54,787 bases of DNA from an uncultured Porphyromonadaceae bacterium (GTDB taxonomy: Bacteria; Bacteroidota; Bacteroidia; Bacteroidales; Muribaculaceae). Made by a program: the position numbers and the translations under genes. The stretch covers positions 1 through 54,787 of the forward strand of contig CABPYL010000018.1 of the NCBI GenBank assembly GCA_902461565.1, read 5' to 3'. Below are positions 42,613 to 50,368 of this stretch, piece after piece; the stretch's first letter is position 1; each line of letters opens with the position of its first letter. Under the pieces are notes generated by a model that was not told the DNA's origin, ran no database searches, and was given only the letters and a program-made list of their open reading frames with translations.

Positions 42613-42673
42613 CATAATATATGACCGGTATCCGCTTATCAGCGACACATCTGCTCGCCGGATTATTTTCTCC

Positions 42674-44497
42674 ATGATTAAAGCAGTCTTAAAAATTTTT
42701 ATCAGCTATCTTGTGTTTGTGGCGCTCTTCGTTGTAGAGAAGCCGCTCTTTATGGCCGTATACCACCGGCTGTATACAGACATCAGCTTCGCCGATATTC
42801 TCGCCGTGATATGGCACGGACTGCCTGTCGACCTTGCCGTTGCCGCCTACTGCACGGTAATTCCCGGAATTATCATAGCCTCCATGCTTGCCTGCGGCAG
42901 CCGCGTGTTGCGCGTGGCAGAACGCATATATTTCATGATAATCTCCGTGGTCCTCGCAGCCGCGGTGGTGCTGAATATGGTTCTTTACGGCTACTGGAAC
43001 TTCCCGCTGGACGCCACTCCGGTGTTCTACTTTTTCTCGTCGCCGGCAGTTGCATTCGCCAGTGTAACAGGATTGCAGATAGCCGGTGGTTTCCTTGGTC
43101 TGGCAGCAGTATCATGCCTGGTATATTTCATTTTCCGTTTCACGGCCATGCGCATCCGCATTCTGCCGCTCGATGGCCGAAAGCGCTGGACCGGCGTACT
43201 TGCAATGACTGTGCTCACGGCAGCACTTTTCATACCCATACGCGGCGGCATCACCGTCTCTACTATGAATCCCAGCCGCGCATACTTCAGCACCGACTAC
43301 AAGCTGAACCATGCGGCCATGAATCCTGCCTTCAGCTTTCTCTACTCTGTAACGCACCAGAACAACTTCTCCGGCCAGTTCCGCTTCATGGAACCCGACC
43401 GTGCCGACAAACTTTTCCGCGCCATGACGCACACTGCATCCGCGCAGGACACCCTTCTGACCACGGACCGCCCGGATATTTGGATTGTGATTGCAGAGAG
43501 CTTCTCGTCGCACCTTATGCCGTCGCTCGGCGGCGAGGCTGTAGCCACGCGCCTCGATTCCATAGCGCGCAGCGGACTGCTGTTCACCAACTTTTATGCC
43601 TCCAGTTTCCGTACCGACCGCGCGCTGCCTGCCATTCTGAGCGCTTTCCCGGGCCAGCCGAACACCTCTGTGATGAAGTTTGTGAGTAAAACCGAGAATC
43701 TGCCGTCGATGCCGCTGGAATTCAGGAAGGCCGGCTACGATACGGAATATTACTACGGCGGCGACATAAACTTCACCAACATGCTCGCGTTTCTGAAAAA
43801 TTCGGGCTTCGAGAAAATCGTGTGCGACAGCGATTTCCCGCTCTCGCAACGCGCCAGCAAATGGGGCGCGCCGGATTCATATCTTTTCGACAAAGTTATC
43901 GCCGATATCAACGGCGATACAACATCTGTTTCCAAATTCCGCGTGGTGCAGACCTCAAGCAGCCATGAACCGTTCAAGGTACCCTACCGCAGCCGCTTTG
44001 CCAACGAACGCCTCAACGCTTTCGCCTACGCAGACAGCTGCATAGGAGCCTTTGTGGATACTTTGGCTGCATCGCCGCGCTGGAATAATACTCTCGTAGT
44101 TATCGTTCCCGACCATTTCGGCGTATACCCCGAAAACCTTGACGACAACCGCCTGCGCCACAGCATACCGCTGATATTGACCGGCGGAGCTTTGCGCATG
44201 CGCGGCACCAACGCCACCGTAGGCGGCCAGACCGACATCGCAGCAACCCTGATGAACGCCTGCGGCCTGGACCACACCCGCTTTGTGTACAGCAAAAACC
44301 TGCTCGACAGTCTTGCGCCGCATTACGCATTCTACACCACGCCGTCGGCTATGGGCTTCGTTACAGCCTCCGACACCGTGGACTATAGCCTCGACAGCGA
44401 CAAACCGCTTGTTCTTGACGGTCCCAACGCGCAATCCTCGTTGGAAAGCGCAAAGGCTTATCTACAGAAACTTTACGACAATCTCTCCGAATTATAA
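42674..44497 (+). CDS. LTA synthase-like sulfatase-fold membrane transferase
   Basis: A 607-residue protein with about five N-terminal membrane helices (1-190) and a large extracytoplasmic alkaline-phosphatase-fold domain. The domain begins DIWIVIAESFSSHLMPSLGG, has the likely nucleophile threonine in FRTDRALPAIL, and the second metal site in VVIVPDHFG. In this superfamily LtaS transfers glycerol phosphate, and Gram-negative relatives transfer glycerol phosphate or phosphoethanolamine to glycans or lipid A. The substrate here is unknown. It is followed after 5 bp by a PAP2 phosphatase. Confidence 0.85.
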   Translation: MIKAVLKIFISYLVFVALFVVEKPLFMAVYHRLYTDISFADILAVIWHGLPVDLAVAAYCTVIPGIIIASMLACGSRVLRVAERIYFMIISVVLAAAVVLNMVLYGYWNFPLDATPVFYFFSSPAVAFASVTGLQIAGGFLGLAAVSCLVYFIFRFTAMRIRILPLDGRKRWTGVLAMTVLTAALFIPIRGGITVSTMNPSRAYFSTDYKLNHAAMNPAFSFLYSVTHQNNFSGQFRFMEPDRADKLFRAMTHTASAQDTLLTTDRPDIWIVIAESFSSHLMPSLGGEAVATRLDSIARSGLLFTNFYASSFRTDRALPAILSAFPGQPNTSVMKFVSKTENLPSMPLEFRKAGYDTEYYYGGDINFTNMLAFLKNSGFEKIVCDSDFPLSQRASKWGAPDSYLFDKVIADINGDTTSVSKFRVVQTSSSHEPFKVPYRSRFANERLNAFAYADSCIGAFVDTLAASPRWNNTLVVIVPDHFGVYPENLDDNRLRHSIPLILTGGALRMRGTNATVGGQTDIAATLMNACGLDHTRFVYSKNLLDSLAPHYAFYTTPSAMGFVTASDTVDYSLDSDKPLVLDGPNAQSSLESAKAYLQKLYDNLSEL

Positions 44498-44502
44498 CCA
44501 TC

Positions 44503-45228
44503 ATGCTCGACTATCTGATAAACATCGATTCACAGCTTCTGCTGTTCTTCAACAGCTATCATACTCCTTTCCTGGATAACTTCATGATGCTGTTCAGCGG
44601 CCGCTTCGTATGGGTTCCCATGTATGCGGTCATTCTCCTGATATTGTTCAAAAAATTCAAACCGGCTACAGCGGCGCTGTTCGTGTTAGGCCTTGTGGCC
44701 GCCATAGCCCTTGCAGACCAGACCTGCGCTACGTTTATCCGTCCCGTGGTCCAGCGCCTCCGGCCATCAAATTTAGAGAATCCGCTGTCTGAATTCGTAA
44801 ACATTGTCGACGGCTACCGCGGTGGCTCGTACGGCTTTCCGTCGTGCCATGCCGCCAACTCATTCGCACTGGCCGCATTCCTTATTCTGGTTGTGCGCCG
44901 CCGTGCCTTTGTCTGCTTCATCCTCACATGGGCCGTTGTGAACTGTTATTCCCGTATGTACCTTGGAGTACACTATCCGGGCGACATCCTTGTTGGCGGC
45001 CTGATAGGCGCTTCCTTCGGCACAATGTGCTACTACGGCGTGTGCGCCTTATCCCGCTATCTGCTCAAAGCCAATGCAGAGGCCCACAAAGGCAGCGTGA
45101 GCCTGCCAGGCTTTGAGCTGAGCATACTACACATGGAAATGACAAGCACCACCGTTCTTGCAAGCGATGTAATGATTGCCGTGGGCGCAATCAGCGCCCT
45201 GCTGATGATGCTTGCCACTTTCCTTTAA
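44503..45228 (+). CDS. PAP2 family phosphatase
   Basis: A 241-residue membrane phosphatase. The three PAP2 motifs are visible: RPVVQRLRPS, PSCHAANSFALAAF (with Cys where Gly is usual) and SRMYLGVHYPGD. About six hydrophobic segments surround them. Such enzymes remove phosphate from undecaprenyl pyrophosphate, phosphatidylglycerol phosphate or lipid A. Pairing with the LtaS-like gene suggests a lipid-phosphate substrate. Its end overlaps the convergent outer-membrane protein gene by 4 bp. Confidence 0.9.
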   Translation: MLDYLINIDSQLLLFFNSYHTPFLDNFMMLFSGRFVWVPMYAVILLILFKKFKPATAALFVLGLVAAIALADQTCATFIRPVVQRLRPSNLENPLSEFVNIVDGYRGGSYGFPSCHAANSFALAAFLILVVRRRAFVCFILTWAVVNCYSRMYLGVHYPGDILVGGLIGASFGTMCYYGVCALSRYLLKANAEAHKGSVSLPGFELSILHMEMTSTTVLASDVMIAVGAISALLMMLATFL

Positions 45229-46262
45229 AAAGCCACAATAAGACCTGTAGAGAATGTCCCGAAATCGAGACCCGCACGGTCGCGGAAAACATTCATGGGC
45301 GAATAGCGGGCATACACGCCGAAACCACCTACGGTTATGGCAAAGAGGCCGTCGACAGTAACGGGACGCTGGCTTATGGCGTGGGTATCAACCTTGTATT
45401 CGCGGTCACCCATTTTGTAGCGGGTGGTTAGATGCGCGCCGGTATTGAAGTTGACAATCGGACCGATGGTAGCACCCCATTCACCGGCAAAACGCAGACG
45501 ATAGAACACCGGTATCTGCAGGCTGAACATGTGAAAACCCGATTTAATGTCGCTCGCGCCATCCTCGTAGGGTCGGAGGACAATCTGGCCGTTATCAGCC
45601 TTGTCGAAATAATGCCTGTCCACGGTGTTCATGTGCATGAGCCTGAAACCGAGACCAGTTCTGAACGAGCTGCGGCCTCTGCGGGCCTCCACTCCCAAAA
45701 TTGTTTGCCATGTCCATTCAAGGCTGCGGCCCATCGACGGGCTGAGAGGCACCGAAGAATTTACAGGCGTAACGAATCCGAACGAAAGGCCTGTTGTTAT
45801 CATGCTCCATTTCGTTTTACCACTGTGGTTCAACGGTATGCCAAGCCCGAATTCGCTGTTGCCGGTCCACGATCGGATGCTGCGGTTTGGAGACGCCGCC
45901 AGCGGGAATGTGTTGCGTATGGGCGAGCCTACATTGTCGTTGAACGATACAGTAAGGGTAGAATCGGACGCGATAACCAGTATACTGTCTACATCGCTGT
46001 ATCTCAGCGCCACTGTCTGGTCCATGTACAGTAGGGGCTCCTCGTCAGATGCCGCAGCCGCCGAAGCGGCGAATTTATAATGGAATGTATCTTTTGTTCC
46101 GTTGATCTGCCTCACGTTCAGCGACAGAACCTCCGGCGAATAGTTCAGACTGAGGCTACGTGCCGACGACGCCTGCAACAGTGTGTCGGCAGGAGCCTGT
46201 GCGAAGGCGGCACTTACGGAAAATACAGACAGGAGAGCGGTGAGTAGCGGTTTAAGTTTCAT
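45225..46262 (-). CDS. Outer-membrane beta-barrel protein of the ECF sigma operon
   Basis: A 345-residue exported protein (signal peptide cleaved near AAFAQA). The C-terminal two-thirds look like an outer-membrane beta-barrel: alternating strands such as FRTGLGFRLMHMN, MFSLQIPVFYRLRFAGEWGATIGP and a terminal FSTGLIVAF ending in phenylalanine. I do not recognise the family by name. It is the last gene of the operon behind a sigma factor, an anti-sigma-like protein and a small secreted protein, so it may be the sensed or regulated envelope component. Confidence 0.75.
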   Translation of the reverse strand: MKLKPLLTALLSVFSVSAAFAQAPADTLLQASSARSLSLNYSPEVLSLNVRQINGTKDTFHYKFAASAAAASDEEPLLYMDQTVALRYSDVDSILVIASDSTLTVSFNDNVGSPIRNTFPLAASPNRSIRSWTGNSEFGLGIPLNHSGKTKWSMITTGLSFGFVTPVNSSVPLSPSMGRSLEWTWQTILGVEARRGRSSFRTGLGFRLMHMNTVDRHYFDKADNGQIVLRPYEDGASDIKSGFHMFSLQIPVFYRLRFAGEWGATIGPIVNFNTGAHLTTRYKMGDREYKVDTHAISQRPVTVDGLFAITVGGFGVYARYSPMNVFRDRAGLDFGTFSTGLIVAF

Positions 46263-46263
46263 A

Positions 46264-46725
46264 TTATTTTTTGTTGTGTTTCAATGATTCAATAATTTTT
46301 GCCTGTTCCTTGGCCGAGAGGCGCCCTTCCAGAAGCACTACCATTACGGTAGCGGGCTGTTTCTTGCGGCGGCTTTCCACAAAGTATACAAACGTGTTGG
46401 GGCTGTCCGGCCGGGGATTGTTAAGGGCGAGGTATGCGTACGACAGCGCCCCGTCGGAATAGCGCAGGTCGCGCCCAGACGCATTGCGGGCGTCGGCAAG
46501 GACAAGTTTGCGCACCCTCTCGCCATAGTCGGCGGCATCGGCCTTGAAGAACGCCAGCCGGTCCAGCCGGGCATTGATTTTCTGAGCAGCCTTGCCTGTT
46601 ACCACAGCTTCGGTAACATTTGGGTCGGACGCACAGTCGGCATTGAAAATCTGCTCGATGCTCAGCTGGGCCTGCATCGCAACCGCACATATTGCCATAG
46701 CTAATGTCAATAATATCCGTCTCAT
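46264..46725 (-). CDS. Small secreted hypothetical protein
   Basis: A 153-residue protein with a signal peptide cleaved near VAMQAQ. The mature part is mixed alpha/beta, with no motif I recognise (segments LSIEQIFNADCASDPNVTEAV, ATVMVVLLEGRLSAKEQAKII). It lies 2 bp from both neighbours in an ECF sigma operon. The start at 46725 is chosen because it opens the signal peptide; the longer frame runs into the anti-sigma gene. It might be the periplasmic messenger in the pathway, which is a context-based guess. Confidence 0.7.
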   Translation of the reverse strand: MRRILLTLAMAICAVAMQAQLSIEQIFNADCASDPNVTEAVVTGKAAQKINARLDRLAFFKADAADYGERVRKLVLADARNASGRDLRYSDGALSYAYLALNNPRPDSPNTFVYFVESRRKKQPATVMVVLLEGRLSAKEQAKIIESLKHNKK

Positions 46726-46727
46726 GA

Positions 46728-47174
46728 TTATTGTAGGTTTAGGTTTTCGGGTATAAATGCAGCGAATTCCTGAAGGTCGGAAGCCATAGATTGGTCGGCA
46801 TCCTCGATATCGCCGCCGAATTCGCTCAGATTCTGTGCAAGAAGGTCGAGGACCTCGCTTTCGTCGCTGATATACACGCCTCCGCTGTAGGCAAAACTGC
46901 TGTCGGCTATCTGGGGTGTGCCATTCAGCCATCCTATCCCGGCAACGACAAGCAGCAACAGCGAGGCGGCAGCGGCCGTAGCGGCATAGCGGCGTCCTGT
47001 GTGCATGCGGCGTTGCGGACGTCGGAAGCCCATAATGGCACGTGCACACTCGATTTCCGGATGGGTCGACGCCGAGTGAGCCACAAGAAAACGCAGACGC
47101 GATTCCTCGGCATCGGTAAGACGGCAGTCGTAATATAGCTTCAACTGGCTGAGTATGTATTCGGTATCATTCAT
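46728..47174 (-). CDS. Anti-sigma-like single-span membrane protein
   Basis: A 148-residue protein. The cytoplasmic N-terminus (about 1-65) contains LYYDCRLTDAEESRLRFLVAH, resembling anti-sigma domains. One membrane helix follows (about 66-86, ATAAAASLLLLVVAGIGWL), then an acidic periplasmic tail. It sits directly after the ECF sigma gene with an 8-bp overlap, the normal place for its anti-sigma factor. The start at 47174 is preferred over an upstream in-frame ATG that lies well inside the sigma gene. Confidence 0.75.
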   Translation of the reverse strand: MNDTEYILSQLKLYYDCRLTDAEESRLRFLVAHSASTHPEIECARAIMGFRRPQRRMHTGRRYAATAAAASLLLLVVAGIGWLNGTPQIADSSFAYSGGVYISDESEVLDLLAQNLSEFGGDIEDADQSMASDLQEFAAFIPENLNLQ

Positions 47175-47664
47175 AGCGGTCGCGGTTTTCATTGTACATA
47201 TTTCTGATAGTTCGGCGTGCACGGCTTAGAATCACACGTGCGTTTGCCTCGGTTATGCCGCAGGCATCAGCCGTTTCCTGATAAGAAAGGCCCTCGATAT
47301 CGTGAAGCGTGAATACCTGCAGTTGCGTTTCCGACAACACCCGCCTGCTAAGGCGCAGAACAATGGCATATGTATCCTCGGTCTCCGGCTGCTCATCAGG
47401 TTGCACGTCGATATCGTCGGAGAGAGCAACGTCAGGATGTGAGCGCATACGCCGGAAAACGTCTATGGCAGCGTTTTTCACAACTATGGTGCTTAACCGC
47501 AGAGCCTCAGCCTCCTGTTCCACCACCGGCTGGCGTTCCCACAGACGGCAGAAGGCGTCGTGCAGTACATCGTCGGCCTCGTCATCGCCCGCTATGCGTG
47601 CTGCCAGTGCCCGGAGGCGGCTCCGGAATACTGTGAAAACGTCGGTGAGGGTATTCGTGCTCAT
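47167..47664 (-). CDS. ECF-type RNA polymerase sigma factor
   Basis: A 165-residue sigma-70 family factor with only regions 2 and 4. Region 2 is about residues 10-75 (DEADDVLHDAFCRLWERQ, VVKNAAIDVFRR). Region 4 is about 105-160 with a helix-turn-helix (TLHDIEGLSYQETADACGI, EANARVILSRARRTIRN). It should direct RNA polymerase to its own small regulon, probably including this operon. No standard TAnnTTTG promoter is seen upstream, as expected for autoregulation by a different promoter type. Confidence 0.9.
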   Translation of the reverse strand: MSTNTLTDVFTVFRSRLRALAARIAGDDEADDVLHDAFCRLWERQPVVEQEAEALRLSTIVVKNAAIDVFRRMRSHPDVALSDDIDVQPDEQPETEDTYAIVLRLSRRVLSETQLQVFTLHDIEGLSYQETADACGITEANARVILSRARRTIRNMYNENRDRYE

Positions 47665-47721
47665 TTCATCTCTCTTTACACTCCATTAACGAAGCCGGAC
47701 CTGGTTTGCAACATTTTTCCT

Positions 47722-47782
47722 AAAAAAACGATAAAAGCTACCTGAACATATCTATGATGCAGGTAGCTTTTATCGTTTTTTT
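47722..47782 (-). terminator. Long palindromic terminator
   Basis: A stem of about 23 bp: positions 47722-47744 (A-run, then CGATAAAAGCTACCTG) pair with 47760-47782 (CAGGTAGCTTTTATCG, then T-run), with a 15-nt loop. It ends the phosphatase gene and isolates the ECF sigma operon. Both strands have a U-run, so it works in either direction. Confidence 0.85.
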
Positions 47783-47790
47783 TCTAAAAA

Positions 47791-49062
47791 TCAGTTATTG
47801 CCTATTTTTTCGAGGTAGTAGTTGCGGAGGGCCGGCCAGCTTACATAATCGCCGTTCACAAAAGGTACAGGCAGTTTCACCGGATGCTCGTTAAGAAGTA
47901 CCTTTACAATAACATCGTCGGCCGTATAGTTTTTCTTCTTAGCCGGACGAGCGAACACCATCTGTATATTGCATCCCATAGGGAAGATTTCGTAGCTGCG
48001 CCATGTATCGGCAAGTTCTTCCAGGGTATCGTGCCGCTTGCCGTAATCATTGAGTTCCATCAAAGAAACCAAAGGAATTACGATGCTTTCGTGGCCGTAA
48101 CGGAGGTTTGCCGAAGCATTGGGAGAAGTCATGGCCGTGTCGGCGCTCTCGATGATGTTGCGCAGCAGAAAACGCTGCCGCAGAGGCACAAGGCCGTTTG
48201 TCATTTTGGTATTTCCGCTGCGGATGAACCACTTCGCATTCTGCAGACGCCACAGGCGGTCGATTTCCTCGTGCGAGAACAGATCTGCAATGTCGGACTG
48301 GTCGCCGGTGCTCACGGAGTTCGAGGCAATGTCATAAAGCCACTCGGCAAGTTCATCCTCGTCCATCACGCGAGCAGCGGCCTGGGGATTGTTGAACAGT
48401 TTGTCCAAGAATTTGCCGTCGGTTCTGTTCTTCTGCCTGAAATCATCGAAATACATCGTCATGGCATCTTTTTCGGCCTTTATCGCGGGCTTGTCGGTAA
48501 CATTCTTCATGTAGAACGTTTCGGATTCGGAGGCATTCACTTCCACATTCATCTGGGGCTGTATGCTCAGCAATCCCAGAATACTGTTGTTCATTGAGAT
48601 GATACACCGCTGAATCATTGTAGAGTGTGCATTCACATAAGCACCCTTGCGGAATATTCCGGGGAAATTCTTTGCCATTCGTCGGGCGATATCGCGGTGC
48701 TGCTTCGCGCCTTTAGGCGAAAGGTCGCCCTCGCGGCCCTGCAGGTCGGCAAGATACTCCTCTACCTCGGCAAGCACTTCCTTACCGCGCGGAGTAAGGC
48801 CTCCGGCAAGAGAGTCGCCGCGCTGAAGATAACTTATCGCACCGTCGTGGCGGTATGTGCCGATAAGCCAACGCGAGCCATGACGGCCGTAATGTTCGAT
48901 ATGGAAGTTCTCGTAGCCCTTCGGCGCCTGCGACACGTCGGGAAGATTGTTTTCGGGATATTCCTGATAGTTGTTGGCAGCCACAGGGAATGTTACGAGT
49001 TCCCGTGCCTGTACGGGCACAAGGAGTGCCAGTGAAGCAAAGAAAGTGATGATACGCTTCAT
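47791..49062 (-). CDS. Histidine acid phosphatase (phytase/MINPP-like), secreted
   Basis: A 423-residue clade-2 histidine phosphatase with a signal peptide (about 1-19). The catalytic HYGRHGSRW motif puts the phospho-histidine at H61. The proton-donor region is GHESIVIPLVSLM, HE in place of the usual HD, as in some MINPP-type enzymes. Bacteroidetes homologues can release phosphate from inositol hexakisphosphate, but the substrate here is not proven. It has its own promoter and terminator and is a single-gene unit. Confidence 0.85.
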   Translation of the reverse strand: MKRIITFFASLALLVPVQARELVTFPVAANNYQEYPENNLPDVSQAPKGYENFHIEHYGRHGSRWLIGTYRHDGAISYLQRGDSLAGGLTPRGKEVLAEVEEYLADLQGREGDLSPKGAKQHRDIARRMAKNFPGIFRKGAYVNAHSTMIQRCIISMNNSILGLLSIQPQMNVEVNASESETFYMKNVTDKPAIKAEKDAMTMYFDDFRQKNRTDGKFLDKLFNNPQAAARVMDEDELAEWLYDIASNSVSTGDQSDIADLFSHEEIDRLWRLQNAKWFIRSGNTKMTNGLVPLRQRFLLRNIIESADTAMTSPNASANLRYGHESIVIPLVSLMELNDYGKRHDTLEELADTWRSYEIFPMGCNIQMVFARPAKKKNYTADDVIVKVLLNEHPVKLPVPFVNGDYVSWPALRNYYLEKIGNN

Positions 49063-49128
49063 TTTGAGCGATGGTTTAGACTGTTAGTTTAATCAAAAAA
49101 ACGGCCGTACGCCGCGTGTTTTTCATGA

Positions 49129-49159
49129 CAAAATTAACGACAATTCCCCAAAAAAGCAA
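49129..49159 (-). promoter_or_regulatory. Promoter of the histidine acid phosphatase gene
   Basis: On the minus strand TTG (49159-49157) and TAATTTTG (49136-49129) with a 20-bp spacer, 67 bp before the start codon. Confidence 0.65.
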
Positions 49160-49194
49160 ATCGCTACTTTCATAAGAGCGGAGAGCGGAGAGAA

Positions 49195-49226
49195 AGTTTT
49201 GCCGGAGGTAACCTCCGGCAAAATTT
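49195..49226. terminator. Bidirectional terminator
   Basis: A near-perfect palindrome: TTTTGCCGGAGG (49197-49208) and CCTCCGGCAAAA (49212-49223), with a 3-nt loop and T/A runs on both sides. It ends the minus-strand gene at 49241-50185. Confidence 0.75.
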
Positions 49227-49240
49227 TGGCTTGACCGGGC

Positions 49241-50185
49241 TTACTTTGCCACAATCTTATGCGCTTTGCCGTTCACACAGAGCAGATATACTCCGGGAGC
49301 GGGAAGGGTTAGCGAAGCCTCGCCGCCTGCGGAGCGGATGTTTGCTGCAACGCGCCCGTCGGCAGTATAAAGGCTGACAAGAGCGTTTTCACCGGCGTTG
49401 GCTACAGACACAATCCTGCCGCTTACACGCACGGCTGCCGCTGCTTCGCCAAGCGATTCAAGACCTGCAGAGCCGGTGTATGAACCGACAAAACTATGCG
49501 AAAGTTCTTCATTCGTAATATCTTCGCGCCAGGCCGAGCGCAACGCGCCCTTGTCGATTGTAACCGTATAGTTCACATCTTTCTCGAAGAACATACTTGC
49601 ACTCATATCCGCACCTGCGTAACCCATATCCCAGTCCCAGCCGGCGAAAACGGGAAATTCCCTAACAAGCTGGCCTTCGCGGTACACTTTGAACGAGCCT
49701 TCGCCGGTGGATTCCGTTTCGGTACGGAAATAGAAAGTGATATCCTTGATACTTGCCGCCTTTTCAGGAAGGCCGAGATCCCAGGATGCTTCATTCAGAC
49801 AAGCGGGCACACGCAGTTCGCTGACAATCTCGCCGTTCACGTCATCGCCGTCGGCTTTGCGCAGCGAGCCGGCAGGAATGACGACACTATAAGTATTGCC
49901 CAAAGGAAAATTGACAGCAGGCTCGACGGAAAAAATAGCCTTACCGTCAGGTCTGGAGTTATCAACCGCCAGCGGAGCGGAGGCCACGACTTCCTTATCC
50001 AGGTAAACAAATGCTTCGGGAGTTCCATTAAGCTGTACAGCACCCTCAAAATAGAATTCTGCACCGGAAAATGGACTATAGCCGGTCCGCGCAGTAATGG
50101 AGTTATCCTTTGGCATAAAACCTTCGGCAAACGATGATGTCGGCAATAGACAAATAGCAGTTAAAATGAGTAAGAGTTTTTTCAT
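49241..50185 (-). CDS. Secreted protein with C-terminal sorting-type domain
   Basis: A 314-residue exported protein (signal peptide cleaved near TSSFAE). The middle is beta-rich, with two similar segments (FSGAEFYFEGAVQLNG, and later DITFYFRTETESTGEGSFKVY) that look like repeated Ig-like folds. The C-terminus, ALVSLYTADGRVAANIRSAG to PGVYLLCVNGKAHKIVAK, resembles a type IX secretion sorting domain. No enzyme motif is seen. The start at 50185 opens the signal peptide; the frame upstream crosses the promoter. Confidence 0.72.
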   Translation of the reverse strand: MKKLLLILTAICLLPTSSFAEGFMPKDNSITARTGYSPFSGAEFYFEGAVQLNGTPEAFVYLDKEVVASAPLAVDNSRPDGKAIFSVEPAVNFPLGNTYSVVIPAGSLRKADGDDVNGEIVSELRVPACLNEASWDLGLPEKAASIKDITFYFRTETESTGEGSFKVYREGQLVREFPVFAGWDWDMGYAGADMSASMFFEKDVNYTVTIDKGALRSAWREDITNEELSHSFVGSYTGSAGLESLGEAAAAVRVSGRIVSVANAGENALVSLYTADGRVAANIRSAGGEASLTLPAPGVYLLCVNGKAHKIVAK

Positions 50186-50230
50186 ATCGATTAAATCTGG
50201 TTTTTTTATAACTACTTTGGATATCTGCTG

Positions 50231-50238
50231 CAAATATA
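50231..50238 (-). promoter_or_regulatory. -7 element of the sorting-domain protein gene
   Basis: TATATTTG on the minus strand matches TAnnTTTG, about 46 bp before the start. The nearest TTG (50263-50261) is 22 bp away, slightly too far. Confidence 0.45.
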
Positions 50239-50302
50239 GTGATTTCAAATTTAAAAAATGCAAAAAAACAACAGCAAGTATTAAATAATATTAATCCACA
50301 AT

Positions 50303-50348
50303 AAAAAAATACAATGCAGAGCAATCCTTGAAAGGACGCTCTGCATTG
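50303..50348 (-). terminator. Terminator of the glnN-amidophosphoribosyltransferase operon
   Basis: CAATGCAGAGC (50312-50322) and GCTCTGCATTG (50338-50348) form an 11-bp stem. On the minus strand it is followed by TATTTTTTTAT. It lies 21 bp after the stop codon. Confidence 0.85.
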
Positions 50349-50368
50349 GGTGCTAAATTAGTGTTATT

